DNA of 64,000 nt. Source: CBDIBC01 sp965276635. Its GTDB lineage: Bacteria; Actinomycetota; Acidimicrobiia; Acidimicrobiales; Palsa-688. A program made the position numbers and the translations under genes. The stretch spans positions 496,001 to 560,000 of the forward strand of contig CBDIBC010000004.1 in assembly GCA_965276635.1 (NCBI GenBank). Reading direction: 5' to 3'. This document shows, piece by piece, positions 48,561 through 58,103 of this stretch. The notes under the pieces were generated by a model. The model worked only from the letters and a program-made list of their open reading frames with translations, was not told where the DNA came from and did not search any database. Numbering within the stretch: the first letter of the stretch is position 1; every line of letters begins with the position of its first letter.

Positions 48561-49586
48561 ATGGCTGACCTACCCGCACGCGCTGACCTCGACCAGCTCC
48601 GCCGGCAGGCGAAAGAGCTGCTCCGGGCGGCCAGATCTGGTGACCCTGCAGCGACGACGCGGGTGGCCCGTTTCTCGGAACGTCTGAGTCTCGATTCTGC
48701 CCAGGTGGCGGTGGCCCGCGACTACGGGTTCGCCAGCTGGGCCAAGCTCAAGACCGAGATCGACCGGCGTGCGGTTCTCGACAGCGTCGACGCCACCCGG
48801 CTGCGCGCCCTTCTCGCGGCGCATCCCGAACTGGTCACCGAGCCGATGCTGCACTGGTGCGACCATCCCGGGGGGCCGAGCCCGCTCAGCTACGTGGCCA
48901 TGCTGCGCTACGACACGGGCAACGGAGTCTGGAGGGACGTGCCCGGCTCCGGAGCGGTAGCCCGAGCCCTGCTCGACACCGGCGCATCCCCCGACGGTGA
49001 TCCCGGAGACGACGAGACCCCGTTGATGACTGCCGCGAGCTATGGCGACGCTGAGGTGGCCCAGGCGCTCATTGACGCCGGCGCGAACCTCGGCGCCACC
49101 GCTTCAGCCGACGCCGGCGGCGTTCCCCGCGGTACCGCCCTCCGCCACGCCGCGGTCTTCAACATGACCGATGTTGCCGAGGTCCTCATGGCGGCCGGGG
49201 CCACTGACCTCGTCCAGGCCGCGGCGGCAGGTGACCTCACCGGTACCCTGAGCGCCGACACACCAGAACCGGACCGGGTCGCTGCCTTGAGGATGGCCGC
49301 CGATCGTGGGCAGTTGCACGTCATCGACCAGCTCCTCGCTGCGGCGACGCCCGTGGACGGAGTTGATCGCGACGGTTCCACTGCCCTGCACGCGGCCGCG
49401 TACAGCGGCCGGGTCGACAGCGTCCGGCACCTCCTCTCTGCCGGGGCCGACCCAAACCGCCACGACACCAGGTTCGACGGCGCCCCTCTCGGTTGGTGTC
49501 GGCACCAGCGAGAAGAGGTCGGACCGGGACACGGCCACGATGCGGTCGACGAGGTACTCTCGCCGCTCACGCGACCCCAGCCGTAG
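48561..49586 (+). CDS. ankyrin-repeat protein
   Basis: 341 residues from ATG 48561, behind AAGGAGACGTC. MADLPARADLDQLRRQAKEL LRAARSGDPAATTRVARFSE is an N-terminal helical domain also found in related actinobacterial proteins. Ankyrin repeats follow (DDETPLMTAASYGDAEVAQA LIDAGANLGATASADAGGVP RGTALRHAAVFNMTDVAEVL; DGSTALHAAAYSGRVDSVRH LLSAGADPN). The end APLGWCRHQREEVGPGHGHD AVDEVLSPLTR is conserved in the family. It is cytoplasmic, with no signal. The binding partner is unknown. Confidence 0.9.
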   Translation: MADLPARADLDQLRRQAKELLRAARSGDPAATTRVARFSERLSLDSAQVAVARDYGFASWAKLKTEIDRRAVLDSVDATRLRALLAAHPELVTEPMLHWCDHPGGPSPLSYVAMLRYDTGNGVWRDVPGSGAVARALLDTGASPDGDPGDDETPLMTAASYGDAEVAQALIDAGANLGATASADAGGVPRGTALRHAAVFNMTDVAEVLMAAGATDLVQAAAAGDLTGTLSADTPEPDRVAALRMAADRGQLHVIDQLLAAATPVDGVDRDGSTALHAAAYSGRVDSVRHLLSAGADPNRHDTRFDGAPLGWCRHQREEVGPGHGHDAVDEVLSPLTRPQP

Positions 49587-49715
49587 CGGCGAGCTACCAG
49601 TCCCGCAAGCGGAACCCCATCCGGGCGCCGCGGCCAAGAGTTCGAGGGGAACAGGTGTTTCGCCGGTTGGGGATCCTCCTCCGCACACGGATGCTCGTCT
49701 GTCAAGCTGGCAGAT

Positions 49716-50165
49716 GTGCTTCGTGAGGGCCCTTTCTGGGACGCGGTCGAGGGCAGGGCGCCGCTCCCGGCGGCTGCGGTCACGCTCGGGTGGGAACTGG
49801 TCTCGGCCAACCCGGAGGACGGAACGATCGAGATCGCCTTCACGGCCACCGAAGCCTTCGTCAACCCGGCCGGGGTCGTCCAGGGCGGCTTTCTAGCGGC
49901 CATGCTCGACGACACCCTTGGCCCGGCGCTGGTTGCCGGGCTTGACCCGGGCGACTTCGCCCCGACGACGGACCTGCACGTGCAGTTCCTCCGCCCGGCC
50001 CATCCGGGCCGCCTGGTCGGACGAGGTCGTGTCGTGCGACGGACGCGAGACGTCGGCTTCCTCGCCGGGGAACTCGTTGACGAGCAGGGTGCGGTAGTGG
50101 CCGTGGCCACATCGACGGTCCAGATCCGAAGCCAGATGCTCCGACGCCCAGCAGCGAAGGAATGA
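49716..50165 (+). CDS. PaaI-like hotdog thioesterase
   Basis: 149 residues from GTG 49716. LREGPFWDAVEGRAPLPAAA VTLGWELVSANPEDGTIEIA and FTATEAFVNPAGVVQGGFLA AMLDDTLGPALVAG contain the PaaI catalytic pattern (N..G.VQGG...A..D.), where Asn/Asp and Gly form the oxyanion site. The end is FLAGELVDEQGAVVAVATST VQI. It hydrolyses aryl- or acyl-CoA esters in relatives. Complete and on its own. Confidence 0.9.
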   Translation: MLREGPFWDAVEGRAPLPAAAVTLGWELVSANPEDGTIEIAFTATEAFVNPAGVVQGGFLAAMLDDTLGPALVAGLDPGDFAPTTDLHVQFLRPAHPGRLVGRGRVVRRTRDVGFLAGELVDEQGAVVAVATSTVQIRSQMLRRPAAKE

Positions 50166-50243
50166 ACCGGAAACTCAGGCCGGCTCCCGCCGATGCGCGG
50201 CGGTGAAGCGGGCTCTGGCCGTGGCCCCGCTCAGGCGCGGCTG

Positions 50244-50854
50244 ATGGTTGACCGGGATGGTGACGCCTTGGCGCACTCGCCGATCGCCCAGCAGACGGAG
50301 GTCCTCGAGGCGATAATCCGCTCCAACCCCGTCGTCTGCCGCTTACTCGATCAGCTGCCCGAGCTGGGGCTCCCGTCGTGGTACCTGGGTGCCGGCGGCG
50401 TCGCCCAGACCGTGTGGAACCACCTGCACGGCTTCGCCCCGACGCAGGGCATCGACGACTACGACATCGTCTACTTCGACCCCGCCGACCTCACCGAGGC
50501 CAGCGAGAGGACCGTCGAAGCCAAGGTGGCCGCTCTCACCGCGGCCGGCGACGGGAAGGTCGACGTCACCAACGAGGCCCGAGTGCACATCTGGTACGAG
50601 CAGCGCTTCGGTCGCCCCATCGACCCGTATCGCTCCGCTGAGCAGGCCATCGCCACGTGGCCGACAACGGCAACCAGCGTCGGTGTCCGATCCGACCCCG
50701 GTGGCTTCACGGTGTGCGCCCCGTTCGGTCTCGCCGACCTCTTCGAGATGGTGGTGCGCCCCAACACCACTCTCGTCCCCCGAGCCGTCTACGAGGCCAA
50801 GGTTGAGCGGTGGCGCCGAGTTGGCCGCGCCTCACCGTGCTGCCCTGGCCGTAG
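50244..50854 (+). pseudogene. nucleotidyltransferase-family protein (DUF925-like), frameshifted at the end
   Basis: From ATG 50244, MVDRDGDALAHSPIAQQTEV LEAIIRSNPVVCRLLDQLPE; then LPSWYLGAGGVAQTVWNHLH GFAPTQGIDDYDIVYFDPAD with the paired Asp of the nucleotidyltransferase fold. After AVYEAKVERWRR the right ending is WPRLTVLPWP in another frame (stop at 50852-50854), as in relatives; one indel near 50822 is needed. Without it the frame runs on to 50972. Function unknown. An upstream GTG or ATG at 50193 is possible. Confidence 0.82.
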
Positions 50855-50856
50855 TT

Positions 50857-50882
50857 CACCCGTTTGTCCTACTCAACGGGTG
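50857..50882. terminator. stem-loop right after the nucleotidyltransferase stop
   Basis: CACCCGTT (50857-50864) and AACGGGTG (50875-50882) form a perfect 8-bp stem with a 10-nt loop, two bases after the stop codon. There is no T run, so it may be a factor-dependent or pausing terminator. Confidence 0.5.
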
Positions 50883-50931
50883 TCAGTCGGGGATCGGCCA
50901 CTGGGACACCGGTCCCAGCATGCTCCGCGCC

Positions 50932-50961
50932 CTACCGTGGTAGGTCACACCGTGGTAGTAT
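50932..50961 (+). promoter_or_regulatory. VapBC operator palindromes and -10 box
   Basis: CTACCGTGGTAG (50932-50943) is a perfect palindrome with two central bases. A second copy of ACCGTGGTAG starts at 50949, 15 bp on. TAGTAT at 50956-50961 is a likely -10 just before the antitoxin start at 50969. This arrangement fits VapB autoregulation. Confidence 0.6.
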
Positions 50962-50968
50962 GGAATAT

Positions 50969-51223
50969 ATGAAGGTTGACAAGCTGAGCGTTTCATTCGA
51001 GCCAGAACTCGGCGACGCCGTACGAGCTGCTGCTCGACAGCAGGGCGCCGGCCTCTCGCGGTGGCTGGCGGACGCGGCAGCAGCCAAGCTTCGCAGCGAA
51101 GCTCTGGCTGAGTTCCTCGACGCTTGGGAAGCCAAGCACGGGTCGCTGACGGCCGACGAATTGGCCACTGCCGCAGCTGAGCTGGCGCTGCCGTCGCCTG
51201 CCACCACCGAACCGGCGGCGTGA
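50969..51223 (+). CDS. VapB-type antitoxin
   Basis: 84 residues from ATG 50969 (MKVDKLSVSFEPELGDAVRA); an ATG at 50960 is possible. The ribbon-helix-helix core KLSVSFEPELGDAVRAAARQ and GLSRWLADAAAAKLRSEALA is followed by EFLDAWEAKHGSLTADELAT, the toxin-binding tail. Its TGA overlaps the GTG of the PIN toxin. It represses its own promoter and blocks VapC in the family. Confidence 0.85.
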   Translation: MKVDKLSVSFEPELGDAVRAAARQQGAGLSRWLADAAAAKLRSEALAEFLDAWEAKHGSLTADELATAAAELALPSPATTEPAA

Positions 51224-51603
51224 GCGCACTTGTGCTCGACGCCGGCGCGTTCGTGGCCGTGGATCGCGGAGATCGAGCGATGATGGCGCGCCTACGTGTG
51301 GCTCAGAACGCCGGGCTGGAGCTACGCACCACTGGCGTCGTGGTCACCCAGGTGTGGCGCGACCCGGCCGGACGACAGGCGAACCTTGCCCACCTGCTCA
51401 AGTCCGTCGACATCAAGGCCGTCGACGACCACCTGGGCCGACAGGCGGGCGTCCTGCTCGGTCGGGCCGGCATGACCGACGCTGCAGACGCGAGCGTGGT
51501 GGCCGTGGCCGCAACAGGAGATCGCGTCCTGACCAGCGACCCCGGTGACATCCGCCCGCTCGTCGTGGCCTCCGGCCGGTCGATACCCGTCATCCCGTGC
51601 TGA
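51220..51603 (+). CDS. VapC-type PIN-domain ribonuclease toxin
   Basis: 127 residues from GTG 51220, VSALVLDAGAFVAVDRGDRA. PIN acidic residues are visible: Asp in VLDAGAF, Asp in GMTDAADASVVAVAA and Asp in VLTSDPGDIRPLV. Known VapCs cut specific tRNAs or rRNA. Translationally coupled to the antitoxin by GTGA. Full length and with no defect. Confidence 0.88.
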   Translation: MSALVLDAGAFVAVDRGDRAMMARLRVAQNAGLELRTTGVVVTQVWRDPAGRQANLAHLLKSVDIKAVDDHLGRQAGVLLGRAGMTDAADASVVAVAATGDRVLTSDPGDIRPLVVASGRSIPVIPC

Positions 51604-51660
51604 GCAGAGCGTCCGCAGATCGATCCTCGACGCACCACCACCGAGGCCATAGGCCACGAT

Positions 51661-52590
51661 GTGGTGGTGGAAGTGATCTTGCACGACGATGACCTTCTTC
51701 ACCGCCTGGCGGCCGGCGATGCGGTGCGATGGTCGGGCGAGGCCGTCGATGCCCACCATTGCGGCGAGCTGGTGGCGCCGCCCCGGGCTCACGCGGACTT
51801 TGGCGACGCCGGCTTGGCCTTCACGGCCGGACGGCTGCGTGGCTCGTGGTTCGGGTACCGCTCCTACGACACCTTCCCGTCCGAGCCCGGTGCCCAGGTC
51901 GTCGTCGTCCACGACGAGGCGTCGGGGCGGGTACGGGCGATCGCCATCGGCAACGAGCTCGGCCTTCGGCGCACCGGGGCCATCGGAGCGGTAGCCGCCG
52001 ACGCCCTCGCTCCCTCCCATGCCGGCGTAGTCGCCATCATCGGCTCCGGCACCCAGGCCTACACCCAACTGTGGGCGCTCGCCGCCGTTCGGGACCTGCG
52101 CGAAGTCCGGGTGTACTCCAGGGACCCGGCCCGCCGGGCGGCGTTCGCCGAGCGGGTGGCTCCTCTGGTGGAAGGTTCTTGTCGCCCTGCTCCACACGCC
52201 CGAGCCGCTATCGAGGGGGCGCAGATCGTGATCCTCGCCACCAACAGCTCCACGCCCGTGATCGACGCCGCCTGGATTGGACCAGGAACCTACGTCACCA
52301 CGCTCGGACCCAAGCAGCAAGGTCGGGCAGAGTTCGGCCCCGATCTCCCCGAAGCCGCCTCCCTGCTCGTCACCGACTCCCCCGAGCAGATCGCCGCCTA
52401 CCACCCGCCCAACGTCCTCGTCGGGACCCCCCACCAGGAGCGGCTCGTGTCGCTCGGAGCGGTCCGCGCCGGCCAGGTGGCGCCAGCGCCGCCCGAAGGC
52501 ATCTCGCTGTTCCTCTCGGTCGGCCTCGCCGGCACCGAAGCCTTCCTGCTTGATCGCATGGTCTCGAGCACCGCCGAGGTGCGCCAGTAG
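51661..52590 (+). CDS. ornithine cyclodeaminase / mu-crystallin family protein
   Basis: 309 residues from GTG 51661. The Rossmann motif is AGVVAIIGSGTQAYTQLWAL with GxGxxG-like spacing, then LREVRVYSRDPARRAAFAER. Substrate part: WFGYRSYDTFPSEPGAQVVV VHDEASGRVRAIAIGNELGL RRTGAIGAVAADAL, where the R-T-GA-GAVAAD block is the family mark. Relatives make proline from ornithine or reduce imines. No neighbour indicates the substrate. Complete. Confidence 0.9.
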   Translation: MVVEVILHDDDLLHRLAAGDAVRWSGEAVDAHHCGELVAPPRAHADFGDAGLAFTAGRLRGSWFGYRSYDTFPSEPGAQVVVVHDEASGRVRAIAIGNELGLRRTGAIGAVAADALAPSHAGVVAIIGSGTQAYTQLWALAAVRDLREVRVYSRDPARRAAFAERVAPLVEGSCRPAPHARAAIEGAQIVILATNSSTPVIDAAWIGPGTYVTTLGPKQQGRAEFGPDLPEAASLLVTDSPEQIAAYHPPNVLVGTPHQERLVSLGAVRAGQVAPAPPEGISLFLSVGLAGTEAFLLDRMVSSTAEVRQ

Positions 52591-52632
52591 CCGATCGCCA
52601 AGCGGAACACTGGTACCGGTAGCGTCGGGGAG

Positions 52633-53370
52633 GTGCCAATCCGGTGGTTGACGGCGTCGCTCGATGTCCCCGTGGACCGCTTCGAGCCGGAATGCCGCTT
52701 TTGGGAGGCGGTCACGGCGACCGAGAGCTCACCTGGGCCGGAGGTGGAGTCCACGATTCTGGTTCCGGGCACTGGCGACGCCTACCTGTGGATGCAACGC
52801 GCTACCACTGGGCCTGGCGGGTGCCACCTCGATGTCCACACCGACGACCTCGCCGGCCTGGCCGAGAACGTTGTCGGCCTCGGCGGTCGCGTAGAGCACC
52901 AGGTCCCCGGGGCCCTCGTGGCGCGCTCGCCGGCGGGGCTGCCCTTCCGCGTCGTCGCTTGGCACGGTGAGCAGCGCCGACCCCTGCCGCAGGCGTGGCC
53001 CGAAGGGCAGCGCAGCCTGGTCGACCAGCTCTGCATCGACATTTCGCCGGACGCGTTCGGCGGCGAGTGCGACTTCTGGGCCGAGCTCACCGGATGGGAG
53101 CATCGGGCTGGCGGCCCGGGGTTCCGCTACCTGCCTCGCCCGGCCGGGATGCCGCTGCGCCTGCTCCTGCAGCGCCTCGACGACCCTCGGGCGGGCTCGG
53201 CCCGGTCGCACCTCGACCTGGCCTGTAGCGATGTGGCCGGCGAGTGCCGGCGGCATGAGGCGCTGGGGGCAACCGTGGCGTACGAGGGGCGGGTCTGGAC
53301 GACCCTGCACGACCCGGCTGGCCTCGTGTACTGCATCACCCGCCGGGACCCTGACACCGGCACCCTCTGA
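52633..53370 (+). CDS. two-domain VOC protein
   Basis: 245 residues from GTG 52633. Two VOC domains in tandem: WLTASLDVPVDRFEPECRFW EAVTA ... RSPAGLPFRVVAW, and LVDQLCIDISPDAFGGECDF WAELTGWEHRA ... TTLHDPAGLVYCITRRDP. Each domain has the F/W-W-...-T start and the DPAG end. Likely a glyoxalase-like or antibiotic-binding protein. Follows the OCD-like gene after 42 bp on the same strand; co-transcription is possible. Confidence 0.88.
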   Translation: MPIRWLTASLDVPVDRFEPECRFWEAVTATESSPGPEVESTILVPGTGDAYLWMQRATTGPGGCHLDVHTDDLAGLAENVVGLGGRVEHQVPGALVARSPAGLPFRVVAWHGEQRRPLPQAWPEGQRSLVDQLCIDISPDAFGGECDFWAELTGWEHRAGGPGFRYLPRPAGMPLRLLLQRLDDPRAGSARSHLDLACSDVAGECRRHEALGATVAYEGRVWTTLHDPAGLVYCITRRDPDTGTL

Positions 53371-53435
53371 TCGGTCCCACCCGACGATCGATGACCGGGT
53401 CCTACTGCGGTGAGCGGACATCTGGGTCACGCCGT

Positions 53436-54269
53436 TCAGACCAGTTGGAGGGCGAGGTTCGCGGCTGCGCGGTAGGCGTCGAGGCTCACGGCCGAGGCAC
53501 CAGCCTCCGCGACGACGCAGTCGGTGACCGCTCGGTAGATCACGGCGCGCAGAAGATGCTGAGGGAGCTGGTGCTTGCGGGGATCGTCGAGGTCCTCGAG
53601 CAGCCGGTCGATCAAGCCGGCGTGGGCGCCTTCGAAGACCAACGCGTCCACCGCGACGATCGCCGTGGCGAACAGCGGCGGCCGCCAGTAGGGGGACAGG
53701 TCGATCACCAGCGGGGGAAGCCCGTCTTCGAACAATACGTTGCCGGTCAGGTCCCCGTGGACAAGCTGAGATTGGACCTCGACTGGTTCGAGTGCCCTGA
53801 TCAGCGCATCGAGCGGCGCGGTACCGGCCCATCTCGTGACGGGAAGCTCACCCCAGGCGACCTTGTCAGCGAGCGCCCAAGGGTCGGTGCGGGATCGCAG
53901 GAAACCCGGCTCTGGTTCACCGGCGACGGCTTCGTGGAAGCGGCGGCCGACGTCGATGACCTCCAGCCAACGGCCTGGCCTGTGATCACCCAGCTCGAAC
54001 CGCCAGGCGGTCCACCCATCTACGACGAGCGATCCGTCGACGGAAGCCAGCGGGACCGACACCCGGAACTCGCCCTCACCGTCGAGCCTCACGAGCAGAT
54101 CCCGTTGCCAGCCCAACGCGGCAGCACTCATGTCGAGAGGCTTGAAGACCGCCGCACCGGCACGCCACGCCGTCCCCTGACCGCCCGGCAAGGCAACCGC
54201 AGGACCGTCCGAGATGAACGCGGCCAGCACCGACTCTGGCGGCGGGACACGATGCGACGTCACGCTCAC
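53436..54269 (-). CDS. aminoglycoside-phosphotransferase-like protein
   Basis: About 277 residues from GTG 54269 (VSVTSHRVPPPESVLAAFIS); the frame is open to 54437. The kinase-like fold is shown by the catalytic loop SQLVHGDLTGNVLF (HGDxxxxN) and the metal-binding PLVIDLSPYWRPPLFATAIV. N-terminal FISDGPAVALPGGQGTAWRA GAAVFKP holds the nucleotide-binding loop and Lys. This subgroup (TIGR02569-like) has no proven substrate; an antibiotic-resistance role is not shown. Confidence 0.88.
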   Translation of the reverse strand: MSVTSHRVPPPESVLAAFISDGPAVALPGGQGTAWRAGAAVFKPLDMSAAALGWQRDLLVRLDGEGEFRVSVPLASVDGSLVVDGWTAWRFELGDHRPGRWLEVIDVGRRFHEAVAGEPEPGFLRSRTDPWALADKVAWGELPVTRWAGTAPLDALIRALEPVEVQSQLVHGDLTGNVLFEDGLPPLVIDLSPYWRPPLFATAIVAVDALVFEGAHAGLIDRLLEDLDDPRKHQLPQHLLRAVIYRAVTDCVVAEAGASAVSLDAYRAAANLALQLV

Positions 54270-54390
54270 CGGTCCAGATTCCCACACGCAGGGCCCGCCA
54301 AGAGGAACCTTGTACAGGCCCCCACCCGGGGCAGAGCGACCAAACGTACGTGAGTGTCGCAGGGGGAACCCCTCACGGGAACGGCCCAGG

Positions 54391-55044
54391 TCAGAGGGGG
54401 TGGCCGCCAGAGGGTGTCCCGTAAGCCTGTCCCGCATTAATGCCCGCTGACGGGGGGCTAACCGCTACAGGGTTTGGAGCGTTCAGCGGAGCGGCGCGGA
54501 GGTACTGGTAGACCGTCTCGCGGCTGACGCCGAGTTGCCGGGCGAGGGTCGCCTTGGGCACACCGTCGCCCGCCCGACGTCGCAGCTCGGCCACCTGGTC
54601 GTCGTTCAACGACCGCCGCCGTCCTCGGTAGGCGCCTCGGGCCTTGGCCAGGGCGATGCCCTCGCGCTAGCGTTCCCGGATCAGGGACCGCTCGAACTCG
54701 GCGAAGGCGCCCATGACCGACAGCAGCAGGGTTGCCATGGCGTTGTCGTCGCCGGTGAAGCTCAACTGCTCCTTGACGAAGTCGACCTGGACGCCCTTGC
54801 CGGTCAGCTTGCGCACGATCTGGCGTAGGTCGTCGAGGTTGCGGGCGAGGCGGTCCATGGAGTGCACGATCACGGTGTCGCCGTCGCGGACGAAGCCGAC
54901 CATGGCCTCGAGCTGCGGCCGGTGGACGTCTTTGCCCGACGCCTTGTCGGTGAAGGTGCGATCGAGGGCGATGCCGTCGAGCTGGCGCTCAACGCGTTGG
55001 TCGATGGCGCTCACCCGGAGGTAGCCGACTCGCTGCCCAGCCAT
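54391..55044 (-). pseudogene. Tn3-type resolvase with an in-frame amber stop
   Basis: From ATG 55044, MAGQRVGYLRVSAIDQRVER with catalytic Ser in RVSAIDQ, then FTDKASGKDVHRPQLEAMVG, DTVIVHSMDRLARNLDDLRQ and FAEFERSLIRER. A TAG at 54667-54669 falls where relatives have Gln (LIRER-Q-REGIALAKARG). In the same frame the C-terminal helix-turn-helix continues GAYRGRRRSLNDDQVAELRR and ATLARQLGVSRETVYQYL, to a stop at 54391. It would resolve Tn3 cointegrates at res. Without readthrough the DNA-binding domain is lost. Confidence 0.88.
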
Positions 55045-55249
55045 TACCGTCCCCTCTCAACCCTCGGGATGTCCGGTTGAACTCTAAGACTCTCCGAGCA
55101 ATGTGTCAATCAATGTGAGTCGGGAGTTACCCTGACGGTCCGGGTCGCAAGACCCTGACGTCAGGTTGGGGTGTACCCCAAACCCACACGTCGGGTGAGC
55201 CCTGAGGTCCTCGTCGGGCACCTCAGCCGTCCTCGTGGTCGGCGGTCCT

Positions 55250-58033
55250 GGGGTCCCCAGCGGCCGTAGTGTTGCCGGTGGCCTGGGGAATGAGTAGTGG
55301 CCGTGGAAGTTGATGTGCTCGTAGCCGAGCGGCGAGAGCCGGGCCATGTCCTCGTCGTGCACGGGATGCCCGCTGCTCCGAAGCTGGCGGACGGCGGCAT
55401 CGAGGTACCTCGTGTTCCACAGGGTGACCATGTTGACGACCAGGCCCAGGGCGGACAGCTGGTCCTCCTGGCCTTCCCGGTAGCGACAGCGTTGGCGGAT
55501 CTCGCCTTTCTGGCCGAAGCACAGCTTGCGGGCCAGGGAGTGGCGGCCCTCGCCGACGTTGAGGCGGACGCCGACCGCTCGGCGGTAGTCGGCGTCGTCG
55601 ATCCAGGCCAGCAGGTGCAGGGTCTTGGCGATGCGTCCGTACTCGGCGAGCGCACGGCCCAGGCTGGTCGGCCGGCCGTCGCCCTGGGTGACCCGCATCA
55701 CCTCGGAGGCCTTGACCTTGTGCGCCAGCAGGGATCCGGCCAGGCGCAGCATGTCGGGTCAGTTGTCTTCGATGAGGCCCAGGTTGATCCGGTGGCGGGC
55801 GACGGGGTTGAGCGGCCCGTAGTCCGCGGCCGGGTCTATGCGCCACCACCGCTGGTCGGGCAGCCCGGCCAGGCGGGGTGAGAACTGGAACCCGAGGAGG
55901 CGGAACAGGCCGAAGACCTGATCGGAGTAGCTGGCGGTGTCGGTGACGACCTGCTCGGGGCGGGGACCGGCATCGATGTCGAGCAGAGCGTCAAGGATGA
56001 ACAGGCTGTCGCGCACGGTGCCTGGCACCACGACGGCGCCGAGACCCATCACCTGGTCGCTGACGACGTTCAACCAGGTGATGCCCCGTCCCCGGCCGAA
56101 GTAGCGGGGATTCGGGCCGGCGTTGACGGTGGCCACGGGGACCACGAAACGCATCCCGTCGACCGAGGCGACCAGGCCGCCGCCGAGCGTCTGGGCCAAC
56201 TCGATGGTCGCTTGGTGCTCGATCAGGGTGGCGTTGGCGGCCCGGTGGGTCTCGGCCCGCACGTAGTTCTGGTCGACATTGGACAACCGGCGTCGAGTCA
56301 ACGCGGGATGGCCACGGTTGATGACCGGGGTGTAGCCGAGGTTGCAGGCCTCGGCCACCAGACAGGCCGCCACCGACAAGGCCAGGTCGTCCATCCGGGC
56401 GTTCGCCTCGGACAGGTGGGTGTAGGCGTCGAGGCAGCCGGTCCAGGCGTGGACCTCCAAGATCAGCTCTGGAAGATCGACCCTGGGCATCATGGCGGTC
56501 GACCAGGCCCCGCATCTCCACCAAGGAAGCCGGTTCGTCCTGGGCCGCCAGCTTGCCGACATGCACGTGGGCGTCGTCGATCGTGACCGGCTCGTTGGCC
56601 GGAAGCCGAGCCGATACTCCCCGGTAGGCGTCATCGAGCTCACGTGTGACGCTGGCCAAGTGATCCCCCGGTTCGGCCGGTAGCTGGAGGGCTGCCAGCA
56701 CCGTGGGCTGCTCGGCCGCCCACTCGTCGTTGTCGAGCAGGCGGGCCCGGGGGTCTCCCCATCGCCCGTCGCCGACGACGAACACGTCCCGTCGCCGCAG
56801 CGCCCGGTGCAGGGTTTCGGCCACCGCCAGCGTGTACGCCCGCCAATCGACCAGCCCGGCTTCGAGGTCGGCGCCCTGAAGGACGAGGCGTCGCCACGAG
56901 CCTGCCAGCAGCGTGTCGTCGATCTCAGCGGCCGTCACCTTTTTGCGGCCGAACAGCTCGGGCAGGGCCCGGACCGCGGCCAAGACCCGCCGGCCCGGTT
57001 CGGTAGCCCGCAGCGGGAGGGTGTCGACCAGGGCCGGCCAGAAGGAGCGCACTGTGGTGAAGCGCTTGATCAGCTCGGCCCGCTTCGCCCCGTCATCGTC
57101 CTCGTCTCCTACTGCCAGCTCGCGCACCGTGTCCACTGCCGCCGCCAGGTGGTCACGGTTCACGACGGTTTCGATCGCCGCCCACGCCTGGACCACGCTC
57201 AGGTCGGTATCGGCCGGCAAGTCCATGAAGACCTGCATGCCGGCAGCCACTCGGGCGGCGGCCGGGGACAGGCGGCGCAAGGTGGCCAGACGTTGCTTGA
57301 CCGACACCCGCTCCGCGGTTGCCTCGATCTGGTGGCGTACAACAGGTCGAACACGTCGAGCACCTAATCGGCGGCCTGGGTCTCGAGGTGGCCGACCGTG
57401 GCCAGCAACGTCGCGGTGCGGCGGGTCACGGTCATCTGGCGCAGCGCTGGGGCGTGAGCGACCATCCCGTAGCGGGCCAGCGCGGCCAGACGACCAGCCG
57501 GGACCGCCGAGACGTCCACCCCGCCGGTCCCCACCGCTCGCACAGTCGAGAACCGCTCCAAGGCACGGACCATCTCCGCCGCGGACAGCCGAACCGGACC
57601 TGTTCGCAGGCGCTCCAGCTCCGAACGCCGCCCACCTTCGGGCACCGTCAGCAGGCCGTCGAGGCGCCGGCGTAGCTCGTCGCCGGCCAGCTCGTAGAGC
57701 GTCGACCACAACTGTTCGCTGGTCCTGGCCCGCACCTCGGCCACCAGGCGGGCCATGGTCGTCACCCCCGGCAGCAACACTTTGCACTCCACGCACCACG
57801 CCGTCGCCCGGTCGAACAGCGCCCTCGGGCCCTCATTCGACAACCACGCCCTCGCCTCGATGAACTCCCGAAGCTCGCCGACCCGCTCGGCGAAGTCGCC
57901 ATAGCCGTACTCCCCGCGGATGTCCACCTGGTGCTCGTGAACGGTCATCGGCCGAGACCCGTACCTGCGTCGGGTCCCCCACGAAACGGCCATACGCAGC
58001 GGCCTGCTCATCAGAGAGGAACTCCACCGGCAC
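55250..58033 (-). pseudogene. Tn3-family transposase TnpA, multiply broken
   Basis: Starts near 58033 with MPVEFLSDEQAAAYGRFVGD P, then jumps into VHEHQVDIRGEYGYGDFAER, so most of the N-terminal DUF4158 region is deleted. It reads to LETQAAD, where TAG at about 57364 replaces a codon, continues VLDVFDLLYAT, shifts frame near 57325 to IEATAERVSVKQRLATLRRL, shifts again near 56490 to PRVDLPELILEVHAWTGCLD, and has TGA in place of Trp at LGLIEDN*PDMLRLAGSLLA (55752-55758). The DDE core is in ASVDGMRFVVPV and VVTDTASYSDQVFGLFRLLG. The usual C-terminal end (GRYHF...LRPL) is altered. This is a dead transposase. Confidence 0.9.
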
Positions 58034-58103
58034 CGACGATCACCGTAGCCAGCACGCCTACGACCCGCCCAAGGACCACCACCGGGGTCCAGCCGAGCGG
58101 GGG

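Noticed and set aside
54361..54470. Left inverted repeat of the Tn3 transposon near the resolvase end
   Set aside because: GTGTCCCGTAAGC and nearby G-runs look suggestive, but no stretch matches the GGGGTCTGACC...GGAACGAAA repeat at 58141.
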